From an archaeon UBA55 (GTDB lineage Archaea; Undinarchaeota; Undinarchaeia; Undinarchaeales; Undinarchaeaceae), in assembly GCA_002495465.1 (NCBI GenBank), contig DAFN01000014.1, forward strand, positions 9,099 to 17,024: 7,926 nucleotides of DNA, given 5' to 3'. Below the pieces are notes generated by a model. That model was not told where the DNA came from. It saw only the letters and a list, made by a program, of their open reading frames with translations, and did no database searches. Below, piece after piece: positions 1 to 5,616 of this stretch (position 1 is the stretch's first letter; each line of letters starts with the position of its first letter). Position numbers and translations under genes: made by a program.

Positions 1-186
1 GCGATAAAGAAAGGGAGAAAGGAGGGATTCAGTAAAGGAGTCACGGCAGGAAAGAAGATTGAAAAAAACATACCAAACGCTGACGATGGTTCAGGGAAGG
101 AAGGCAAGTTGGCTGAGGCAGCTAAAATAATAAATAGACCACCTAAGAAGGATAAAAAAGATAAGAAGGACGAAAAAGAAGACTAA
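1..186 (+). CDS. 3' end of an unrecognised gene with a lysine/aspartate-rich C-terminal tail
   Basis: Reading from base 1 in frame 1, the sequence stays open for 61 codons to a TAA at 184-186. The first part mixes Gly, Lys and small residues (for example GRKEGFSKGVTAGKK). The end is strongly basic and charged, with repeated KKD units (KKDKKDKKDEKED) before the stop. The start lies outside the window, so domain content is unknown, and the visible part matches no family I recognise. The tail resembles the charged low-complexity tails on the ribosomal proteins and the ArvB-like protein elsewhere in the window. Translation in this frame is the only one that stays open to a stop just before the trkA promoter. 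The gene is on the same strand as trkA, 36 bases upstream, and a TATA-like element in the gap suggests trkA has its own promoter. Confidence 0.7.
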   Translation, partial: AIKKGRKEGFSKGVTAGKKIEKNIPNADDGSGKEGKLAEAAKIINRPPKKDKKDKKDEKED

Positions 187-192
187 GTAAAC

Positions 193-200
193 TTTTAATA
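193..200 (+). promoter_or_regulatory. TATA-box-like element of the trkAH operon
   Basis: TTTTAATA is centred about 26 bases before the trkA ATG at 223. In archaea transcription starts roughly 22-27 bases after the box centre, so the mRNA would begin at or next to the start codon. No Shine-Dalgarno-like GGAG/GGTG lies in the usual window (the 10 bases before the ATG are TATACTCACT-like). The simplest reading is a leaderless transcript. This is inferred from pattern and spacing only. Confidence 0.45.
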
Positions 201-222
201 GGCGAGATCATTATACTCACTT

Positions 223-882
223 ATGTACATTATTATAGCAGGTGGCGGAAACAGTGGAGAAGCTCTGGCCAAGACTCTTGTCAAAGAAAAGGAGGATGTA
301 GTCCTCATAGAATCTGACAAGGATAAGGCAGAGAAGCTCTCAGAGGAACTTGACGCTCTCATTATAAGTGGTGACAGTACAAATATTGATATTTTGAAGG
401 ATGCTGGGCTAAGCAAAGCAGACGCTGTTGTTGCAATGACTGGAGACGACAAGGCGAATCTTATGATATGTGAAATAGCGAATCAGGCGAATGTTAAACG
501 GGTTCTCGCACGAATAAATGAACCGGAAAACGAAGCGCTCTTCGTTCAGGCCGGGGTTGAGTCAGCGATATCATCAACAAACTCCATAGTTACTGATTTC
601 AAGAATGTTCTCAGAGGAAAGAGCTCAAAAACTGTTGCAACGCTGGCCTCAGGTGCTATTGAACTTATTGAAATATACATAGGAGATAACAGTAAAATTG
701 TAGGAAAGACTGTTTCCAGTGTTGGAATAGACAAGAATGTAGCCAAAATTTCAAGCATAGAAAGAAGTGGTGAAATAATTATCGCAGATGACACACGAAT
801 AATCAACAAAGGAGACATTCTTGGAGTAATTGCGAAGAGCTCCTCTGCAAAGAAAATAGTTGAGCACTTTGAGAAGAAGTAG
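223..882 (+). CDS. trkA: TrkA-type regulatory subunit of a Trk/Ktr potassium uptake system
   Basis: Cytoplasmic nucleotide-binding subunit that gates the TrkH K+ channel encoded next. The 219 residues are the usual length for a single-unit TrkA/KtrA protein. Residues 1 to about 120 form a Rossmann (RCK/TrkA-N) domain: the Gly-rich loop GGGNSG is at 7-12, an acidic residue (E30) ends the second strand where NAD(H) ribose is normally bound, and SGDST (49-53) and AMTGDDKANL (71-80) follow the family pattern. Residues about 137-217 fit the TrkA-C domain, with the typical GKTVSSVGI and NKGDIL segments. Classical E. coli TrkA is a tandem duplication; this one is not, as in most archaea. The ATG at 223 gives Met-Tyr-Ile-Ile-Ile directly before the dinucleotide loop, the normal N-terminus. 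trkH starts three bases after its stop. The function is inferred from homology and the operon. Confidence 0.93.
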   Translation: MYIIIAGGGNSGEALAKTLVKEKEDVVLIESDKDKAEKLSEELDALIISGDSTNIDILKDAGLSKADAVVAMTGDDKANLMICEIANQANVKRVLARINEPENEALFVQAGVESAISSTNSIVTDFKNVLRGKSSKTVATLASGAIELIEIYIGDNSKIVGKTVSSVGIDKNVAKISSIERSGEIIIADDTRIINKGDILGVIAKSSSAKKIVEHFEKK

Positions 883-885
883 CTG

Positions 886-2373
886 ATGAAACACCAATTC
901 GTAAGAACCGTCCTGTATTACCTGGGGCTTGCACTCACCATAACAGGATTTATAATGCTGCTTCCAGCAGTTGCGGCATATTTTTTCAAGGAACTTGTGT
1001 CAGCATTTCTTATACCAGCAACGATTTCCATAATCTCTGGAATTTTCCTGATGACCCGCTATGAAGCAGGGGAAGTAACAATGGGACGGGCGATGACGCT
1101 GTCAGCACTTGCATTTATTGTTATAGCATTTGTGGGCGCGATTCCCTACATAATGCAGGCTCAGACTGTTTATGGAGAAGTTGGAGTAAATGCTTATGTT
1201 AGCGCTTATTTTGAATCTATGTCCGGTTTTACCACAACAGGCCTGTCAACTCTTCCGGACATAACTGCAGTACCGGAATCGCTGTTATTTTGGAGATCTC
1301 TGACACAGTGGATAGGTGGAGTAGGAATTGTTGTTCTTTTCCTCCTCTTCTTCGTTTCAAAAACAATTGGCTCTTCAGTTCCAGGAATGAGTGCTTACTA
1401 CCTTTTCAGAGGAGGAGCCAATGAAGAGCGACTGGAGCCAAGCACAGCAAAAAGTGTCAAAGGAATTGCAAAGATCTATATTTTCTATACAATAGCAGGG
1501 CTTGCAATTTATAGGATAGCCGGAATGCCACTGATGGATGCAATTAACCACATACTTACAAGTGTTTCGACAGGAGGATTCTCGACACAGGCAGCAAGCA
1601 CAGGAACTTATGGCAGCGCCTGGCTGGACGCCTCAATAGGAATATTCATGATTGTGGGAGCAACTTCTTTCCTTCTGCATTATAAACTTCTGGGATTGAG
1701 ATGGAAAGATCTTGGAAAATTCGCGAAAAGCTATGAAATGAAGGTGTGGTTTATATTCATGGCTATTTTTTCAGGAGCCCTATCACTATACCTCTGGAGT
1801 TCAGGAGTGGAGAACCCTGCATGGAAGGGAATATTCCAGATAGTGTCTGCGTCAACGACAACAGGATTCGTAAATATGGATCTCGCTGGAATGGGAGATC
1901 TTGGACTTCTGCTTCTTATATTTGTCATGTTTATAGGAGGCTCCGCTGGTTCTACGGCAGGAGGTCTAAAAATAATAAGATTCCTCATACTTCTTGAAGC
2001 AATACCCTGGACTGTTAGAAAGTTTCTTCTGCCGAAAAAGGCTGTCTTACCTCTAAAATTTGGGACGCGTATCTTTGGAAAAGATGAGATAAGCCAAGTC
2101 AGCGTTTATTTGTTTATCTATCTTTTTATTACCTTCATAGGAACAATAATACTTACAATGATAGGGTACCCATTTATAGAGTCCTTGTTTGAGATAACCT
2201 CAGCGGCGGCAACAGTTGGAATGTCTACAGGAATTACCCAATACACAATGCCAATAATTGGAAAAATAGTTTTAATATTAGAAATGCTTCTTGGCAGGCT
2301 GGAAATACTTCCAGTTCTTGTCCTGTTTATGGCCGCACTAAACAGAAAACGATGGGGAAGCTTTTACGAATAG
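886..2373 (+). CDS. trkH: TrkH/TrkG-family potassium channel subunit
   Basis: Membrane pore subunit for K+ uptake, partner of the adjacent TrkA. The 495-residue protein has the fourfold M1-P-M2 plan of the family. All four selectivity-filter loops are visible: FTTTGLS around 115-121, STGGFST at 228-234, TTTGFVN at 324-330 and ATVGMSTG at 442-449, each with its key glycine. Other family marks are QWIGGVGIVVL (141-151), the Gly/Ser-rich GGSAGSTAGG (351-360), which corresponds to the intramembrane gating loop of TrkH, and EMLLGRLEILPVLVLF (466-481) near the C-terminus. Long hydrophobic segments run through the whole protein. The gene starts three bases after the trkA stop, so it is co-transcribed. 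Length and motifs look complete and nothing appears truncated. Na+ rather than K+ transport is possible in this superfamily, but the glycine in all four filters and the trkA partner favour K+. Confidence 0.95.
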   Translation: MKHQFVRTVLYYLGLALTITGFIMLLPAVAAYFFKELVSAFLIPATISIISGIFLMTRYEAGEVTMGRAMTLSALAFIVIAFVGAIPYIMQAQTVYGEVGVNAYVSAYFESMSGFTTTGLSTLPDITAVPESLLFWRSLTQWIGGVGIVVLFLLFFVSKTIGSSVPGMSAYYLFRGGANEERLEPSTAKSVKGIAKIYIFYTIAGLAIYRIAGMPLMDAINHILTSVSTGGFSTQAASTGTYGSAWLDASIGIFMIVGATSFLLHYKLLGLRWKDLGKFAKSYEMKVWFIFMAIFSGALSLYLWSSGVENPAWKGIFQIVSASTTTGFVNMDLAGMGDLGLLLLIFVMFIGGSAGSTAGGLKIIRFLILLEAIPWTVRKFLLPKKAVLPLKFGTRIFGKDEISQVSVYLFIYLFITFIGTIILTMIGYPFIESLFEITSAAATVGMSTGITQYTMPIIGKIVLILEMLLGRLEILPVLVLFMAALNRKRWGSFYE

Positions 2374-2384
2374 AAATATAAATA
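2374..2384 (+). promoter_or_regulatory. TATA-like element upstream of the RuBisCO gene
   Basis: AAATATAAATA lies directly after the trkH stop and about 25 bases before the RuBisCO ATG at 2404. A canonical distance would put the transcription start close to the ATG, which would leave the GGAG at 2396-2399 outside or at the very end of the leader. The gene may therefore be transcribed from here, by read-through from trkAH, or both. The assignment rests on sequence pattern only. Confidence 0.4.
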
Positions 2385-2395
2385 CACATACTTTA

Positions 2396-2399
2396 GGAG
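2396..2399 (+). promoter_or_regulatory. Shine-Dalgarno sequence of the RuBisCO gene
   Basis: GGAG (within TTTAGGAGAC) ends four bases before the ATG at 2404 and supports that start codon. It is useful only on a transcript starting upstream, for example read-through from trkAH. Confidence 0.55.
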
Positions 2400-2403
2400 A
2401 CTT

Positions 2404-3804
2404 ATGGCAGTACAGTTCAATTATCTGGCTCCGAAGGGCTGGAAGCCCAAAAATGCAGAGGAAAACTATCTAATCACTCTTCTTAAAATGGAGCTGTCAA
2501 AAGAAGCAATAAAAGAGGCCGGAAAGACCTCGAAGAAAATTATTTTTGAGGAAGCAGCCGCTTCAGTAGCAGCTGAGTCATCTACAGGAACCTGGACAAA
2601 AGTTTATGACGGTCCAGGATCAGGAATTCCGCTTGCGAGAGAAAAGAGAGCACTTGCTTATGACCTTGACTACAAAAATTTAATGTTTAAAGTTGCATAC
2701 CCTGTAGAGCTTTTTGAAGCTGACAATATATCAGGACTCCTTGCAGGAATTGTCGGAAACATAGCTGGAATGAAGATGGTGTCTGCTATGAGATTCTATG
2801 ATGTGCGATTTCCCAGAAAAATGGTAGAGGTATTTTTGGGACCTAAATTCGGAGTACATGGAATTAGAAAGCTTCTGAAGAAGCCTAAAGGGCCGATTGT
2901 TGCAACAGTTCCGAAGCCGAAGATAGGGAGAACTTCAAGCGAGCAGGCCGCCCTTGCCTGGGAACTTTTCACATCCGGACACGGAACATACGACGGAATA
3001 AAAGATGATGAAAATCTGACAAGCCTCGAATTCAACAAATTCGATGACAGGGCACGGAAAGTCCTCGCAAAACTGAAGGACGCTGAGCTGAGAACAGGTA
3101 AGAAAAAATTCTATCTAGCAAATATAACGCATTCAAACATTGGAATTATGGAAACACGAGCTGAGACTATAAAGAAGAATGGAGGAATTTATATGATGAT
3201 TGACGTCGTAACAACAGGATTTTCGGCTGTCGATACAATGAGAAGAAAGGAAACAGGTCTCGCAATACATGCCCATAGGGCTATGCACGGATTTATAACC
3301 AGAGATAACTCACCCGGTGTTCACGGAAAAGGGAAGCTGTTCGGATTTTCGATATCGATGATAGTCCTCGCAAAGATTTTCAGGCTTCTTGGAGTTGACT
3401 CACTACATGGAGGATCACCGCTTGCAAAAATGGAGGATTACGGAGAAGCAGAATATATCAGAAACATTCTTCAGGACACAGAAACGCAGGAGCATGAAAA
3501 AATACCTTCTCTCGGACAGAAATGGCATCATATCAAACCAGTTTGGATGGTTGCATCTGGAGGGCTTCATCCGGGAGACTTTGAAGCAGTTATTAAAGCA
3601 TTAGGGGAAGATATAATGCTTCAGTGCGGAGGAGGGCTTCTTGGACATCCTGGGGGAGTAGAAGCCGGAGTAATGGCGATTGAACAGGCCCGGGAAATAG
3701 CCATGCAGGGGATTCCAATCAGAGAGTGGGTAAAACAGAATCCTGATTCTGAGCTCGCTGTGGCTGTAAAATTATGGGGATACGGACCAAAAATAGTCTA
3801 CTAA
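2404..3804 (+). CDS. rbcL: Ribulose-1,5-bisphosphate carboxylase large subunit, form III-like
   Basis: Carboxylates ribulose-1,5-bisphosphate to two 3-phosphoglycerates; in archaea form III usually works in AMP/nucleoside salvage. By alignment to remembered plant and Thermococcus sequences every active-site residue is present: E58, T63, W64 (ESSTGTW), N119, K171/K173 (KPK), the carbamylated lysine K200 with D202/E203 (IKDDEN), H291/R292/H295 (HRAMH), H335, loop-6 K342, S385-G387 (SGG) and G409-G411. It is thus a true carboxylase, not a form IV RuBisCO-like protein. KDDENLTS and SGGLHPG are closest to form III. At 466 residues it exceeds many archaeal form III enzymes (about 420-445). Part of the excess is an insertion of about 11 residues near 301-315, and the N-terminal segment (about 1-50) is also divergent. 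Loop 6 reads GGSPLAKMED, unlike the usual GTAGAGK/GTVVGK. Neither AMP phosphorylase nor ribose-1,5-bisphosphate isomerase lies in the window. The exact subform is uncertain. Confidence 0.95.
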   Translation: MAVQFNYLAPKGWKPKNAEENYLITLLKMELSKEAIKEAGKTSKKIIFEEAAASVAAESSTGTWTKVYDGPGSGIPLAREKRALAYDLDYKNLMFKVAYPVELFEADNISGLLAGIVGNIAGMKMVSAMRFYDVRFPRKMVEVFLGPKFGVHGIRKLLKKPKGPIVATVPKPKIGRTSSEQAALAWELFTSGHGTYDGIKDDENLTSLEFNKFDDRARKVLAKLKDAELRTGKKKFYLANITHSNIGIMETRAETIKKNGGIYMMIDVVTTGFSAVDTMRRKETGLAIHAHRAMHGFITRDNSPGVHGKGKLFGFSISMIVLAKIFRLLGVDSLHGGSPLAKMEDYGEAEYIRNILQDTETQEHEKIPSLGQKWHHIKPVWMVASGGLHPGDFEAVIKALGEDIMLQCGGGLLGHPGGVEAGVMAIEQAREIAMQGIPIREWVKQNPDSELAVAVKLWGYGPKIVY

Positions 3805-3812
3805 TCAAATAG

Positions 3813-3820
3813 TTTAAATA
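3813..3820 (+). promoter_or_regulatory. TATA box of the GTPase/ArvB/ArvC operon
   Basis: TTTAAATA, extended as TTTAAATATAAA to 3824, is a close match to the archaeal TTTAWATA box. Its centre is about 37 bases before the ATG at 3854, giving a predicted transcription start near 3841-3845 and a short leader that can hold the GGGAG at 3845-3849. That favours a separate promoter for this operon just after the RuBisCO gene. Confidence 0.6.
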
Positions 3821-3844
3821 TAAACATCAGTTATAGTGGGATGT

Positions 3845-3849
3845 GGGAG
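3845..3849 (+). promoter_or_regulatory. Shine-Dalgarno sequence that decides the GTPase start
   Basis: GGGAG ends four bases before the ATG at 3854. An in-frame GTG at 3836 would place this motif inside the coding region and lies before the transcription start predicted from the TATA box, so ATG 3854 is the better start. Confidence 0.6.
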
Positions 3850-3853
3850 TTAT

Positions 3854-4684
3854 ATGGTAAGAAAGCTCATAAAGAAATTAAAGGGGGCGTTTTCAAGGCT
3901 TTTTGGCAGAAAACGGGTAATACGTCTTGGTATTTATGGAGAGCCGAATACAGGGAAGACAACTCTCGCCAATAAGATTTCTATGGACTGGATGGGAAAA
4001 GAAGTCGGAACTGTCTCAGAAATGCCTCACGAAACCAGAACAATCCAAAAAGTTGAGCACATCGAAGTAAAGGCAGGGAAAAAAACCCTAGTAATGAATC
4101 TTCTTGATATGCCCGGGCTTTCCGCGTCGGTTGATTTTAAGGAATTTACAAAATTCAGGCAAAGTGTCAGCAATACAGACACAGATTTCAAGGACCTGAA
4201 AGTTTCAGACCTAAAGAGGATAGCTGAGGAAGAGGACTTGTCCAAAACCGGGAAAAAGGCAGCCATAATACAGAGACTTAAGGCAAAAATAAGCAAGAAG
4301 GAGCTTCAGACTTATGTTAAAGACCTAAAAATAAAAGTTACTGCAAAGAAGGGGAAGAAGATATCTAAAGCGAGCGCAAGGAAAATAGCAGAGGAAGCAA
4401 CTAAAGGTATTGTTGAAGCAATTAAATGGCTAGACAATGTGGACTCAGTTATAGTAATGATGGACTCAACAAAAGATCCTATGACACAGGTAAATATAAT
4501 GCTTCTTGGAAATCTGGAAGCGAAAAGCATACCAATAGTTATAGCAGCCAACAAAATAGACGCCAAAAATTCCAAGCCAAACAACATAATGAGCGCATTC
4601 CCTCAACACCCTGTTGTACCAATATCAGCAAAAGAGGGAAGAAATCTTGAAAATCTTTATAAAACAATAGCGGAGAACCTTTAG
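3854..4684 (+). CDS. Era-like small GTPase of the OapA/ArvA type with an inserted SAP-like module
   Basis: Small GTPase of 276 residues from the preferred ATG. G1 is GEPNTGKT (29-36), G3 is DMPGL (85-89), G4 is NKID (233-236) and G5 is SAK (258-260). MPHETRTIQKVEH around 57-69 fills the switch I region. Segments such as PHETR, VDFKEF, EAIKWL, MDSTKDPMTQVN and SAFPQHPVVPISAKEG match my memory of the archaeal Era-like family that includes Haloferax OapA/ArvA, linked to membrane vesicle formation. That family normally has only some 15-20 residues between the VDxxEF segment and the helix before G4. Here about 80 residues lie there, and residues 113-143 (LKVSDLKRIAEEE, then LSKTGKKAAIIQRL) closely fit a SAP helix-loop-helix. 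The N-terminus (about 1-21) is basic and could be an amphipathic membrane-binding helix. The downstream gene starts after one base. Assignment as this GTPase family is confident; the role is inferred. Confidence 0.88.
   Translation: MVRKLIKKLKGAFSRLFGRKRVIRLGIYGEPNTGKTTLANKISMDWMGKEVGTVSEMPHETRTIQKVEHIEVKAGKKTLVMNLLDMPGLSASVDFKEFTKFRQSVSNTDTDFKDLKVSDLKRIAEEEDLSKTGKKAAIIQRLKAKISKKELQTYVKDLKIKVTAKKGKKISKASARKIAEEATKGIVEAIKWLDNVDSVIVMMDSTKDPMTQVNIMLLGNLEAKSIPIVIAANKIDAKNSKPNNIMSAFPQHPVVPISAKEGRNLENLYKTIAENL
4672..4675 (+). promoter_or_regulatory. Shine-Dalgarno-like GGAG before the ArvB-like gene
   Basis: GGAG lies inside the last codons of the GTPase gene, ten bases before the ATG at 4686. It supports starting at that ATG and hence the reality of the lysine-rich N-terminus. 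Confidence 0.4.
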
Positions 4685-4685
4685 T

Positions 4686-5120
4686 ATGGCAAAAGCACGG
4701 AAAAAACCTCTTAAGAAGAAGAAAATTGTGAAAAGAAAGAGTAGAAGCTCGAAGAAGAGTCTGAAGATAGACTTCATTTCAATGTCAAAATTGAAGGGTG
4801 ACACAATAGAAGAGAAGATAGACATAATACTGGACAAAGTAAAAATTGGGCATGTAGTAATTTTAGATGAAGCATTAAGCCCTGACGAGGAGGCTCACCT
4901 AGTTACAGAAACTATGGAAGGAATAAATGAAGAGTTTAGCGGAATAGAATTCTGTAGCCTGCCACGACAAAGTGGAAAAGCCAGAATGTTATTATCGAGG
5001 GTAGCAAAACTTCTTGGAATAGAGATGGCTAGCCCCGGTGTTACATTAGTAGGACCGTCCACAATAATAAGTGACATAAAACGCGATCTTGGTGCGTTCC
5101 ATGTGTCAGCTGAGTTGTAA
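4686..5120 (+). CDS. OapB/ArvB-family protein (DUF2073)
   Basis: Second gene of the module. The core from about residue 26 (KIDFISMSKL, then EEKIDIILDKVKIGHVVILD, LSPDEEAHLVTETM, FSGIEF and VTLVGPSTII) follows the DUF2073/OapB pattern as I remember it: a predicted soluble domain of about 110 residues with an exposed DFIS motif, a helix and a strand ending in VxLD/E. No catalytic residue set is visible. The first 25 or so residues are strongly basic (MAKARKKPLKKKKIVKRKSR) and are not part of the usual core; an upstream GGAG makes this start credible. Such a tail could bind nucleic acid or anionic lipid, but this is speculative. The gene begins one base after the GTPase stop and ends two bases before the zinc-ribbon gene. 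The molecular function of the family is not established; context ties it to the GTPase. I considered SepF/DUF552 and rejected it. Confidence 0.82.
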   Translation: MAKARKKPLKKKKIVKRKSRSSKKSLKIDFISMSKLKGDTIEEKIDIILDKVKIGHVVILDEALSPDEEAHLVTETMEGINEEFSGIEFCSLPRQSGKARMLLSRVAKLLGIEMASPGVTLVGPSTIISDIKRDLGAFHVSAEL

Positions 5121-5122
5121 AG

Positions 5123-5527
5123 ATGCACAAATGCCTAAAATGTGGAGAAAAATTTGAGGAAGATGATGTTCCTGTTGTCAGTGGATGCTCCTGTGGCGGA
5201 AGAATGTTTTTGTTGCTGAGGGGTGATGAGGATGAGGAGAGGGCAGATGAAATTTATGAAGAACTTTCTGAGAAGATAGAAGAGATTAAGGAACTTCCAG
5301 AGACTCAGGAGGAAAAGCCTGAAAAATCTCCTGATAAAAAGCCAGAGACAGAGAAACCGAAATTTGGGGTAGAGACTATAAAGATAACGAGGCCGGGAGT
5401 TTACGAAATAAATATCGAAGCCCTGATGAAGGGAAGACCAATCGTTGTTAGACACAGAGAGGGTTCTTTTATTATAAGCCTTCCTTCCATATTTGGCAGA
5501 GAGACAGAAATAGTTCTTTCGAAATAA
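5123..5527 (+). CDS. OapC/ArvC-family zinc-ribbon protein (COG3364-like)
   Basis: The 134-residue protein has three parts. Residues 1-28 form a zinc ribbon with C4-x2-C7 and C22-x-C24; the second knuckle here is CSC rather than the common CxxC. Residues about 34-80 are an acidic then mixed-charge, low-complexity linker rich in Glu, Lys and Pro, likely helical at first and then disordered. Residues about 82-134 are a compact beta-rich domain (VETIKITRPGVYEINIEALMKG, then IVVRHREGSFIISLPSIF). This plan, with the VETIxIxxPGxYEIN segment, is what I recall for the zinc-ribbon partner found beside OapA and OapB. It starts two bases after the ArvB-like stop, without a clear Shine-Dalgarno, so translational coupling is likely. 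It is the last recognised gene of the operon; a convergent membrane-protein gene ends 108 bases downstream. The function is unknown beyond the context. Confidence 0.82.
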   Translation: MHKCLKCGEKFEEDDVPVVSGCSCGGRMFLLLRGDEDEERADEIYEELSEKIEEIKELPETQEEKPEKSPDKKPETEKPKFGVETIKITRPGVYEINIEALMKGRPIVVRHREGSFIISLPSIFGRETEIVLSK

Positions 5528-5531
5528 TTTT

Positions 5532-5616
5532 AAAAAAAAGAAGTGCCTGCAATGCGGCTGTGGGAGGTGGGAGATGGCATATTATAAAAAATATGTTGCC
5601 ACCGCACCGCAGGCAA
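5532..5616 (-). terminator. Large hairpin with oligo-T tract ending the membrane-protein operon
   Basis: Bases 5544-5550 (TGCCTGC) pair with 5609-5615 (GCAGGCA). After a two-base mismatch, TGCGG at 5553-5557 pairs with CCGCA at 5602-5606, and TGG at 5561-5563 can pair with CCA at 5599-5601. Read on the - strand, the base of the stem is followed four bases later by eight T (complement of 5532-5539), the layout of an intrinsic terminator placed 20 bases after the stop at 5635. On the + strand the hairpin is followed only by TTTT (5617-5620), so it may act weakly in both directions. The loop is long and holds its own small hairpin, which is more structure than a terminator needs. Confidence 0.6.

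Noticed and set aside
1731..1997. Open frames on both strands inside trkH
   Set aside because: They overlap the third filter region of a complete TrkH and have no family features.
2404..3804. Form IV RuBisCO-like protein
   Set aside because: All catalytic and carbamylation residues (KPK, KDDE, HRAMH, loop-6 lysine, SGG) are present.
3836..3853. GTG start at 3836 for the GTPase, adding six residues
   Set aside because: GGGAG at 3845-3849 is well placed for ATG 3854, the TATA box predicts transcription starting after 3836, and the extra residues (MGCGSY) match nothing in the family.
4686..5120. Calling the second operon gene SepF/DUF552
   Set aside because: The DFIS, VVILD and LSPDEEAHL segments fit DUF2073/OapB; the short SepF core pattern is not visible, and the zinc-ribbon partner fits the OapABC module.
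5541..5616. tRNA-like or box C/D RNA in the convergent intergenic region
   Set aside because: No T-loop GTTCRA, no cloverleaf spacing and no C/D box pair; the pairing is a single long stem with an inner hairpin.
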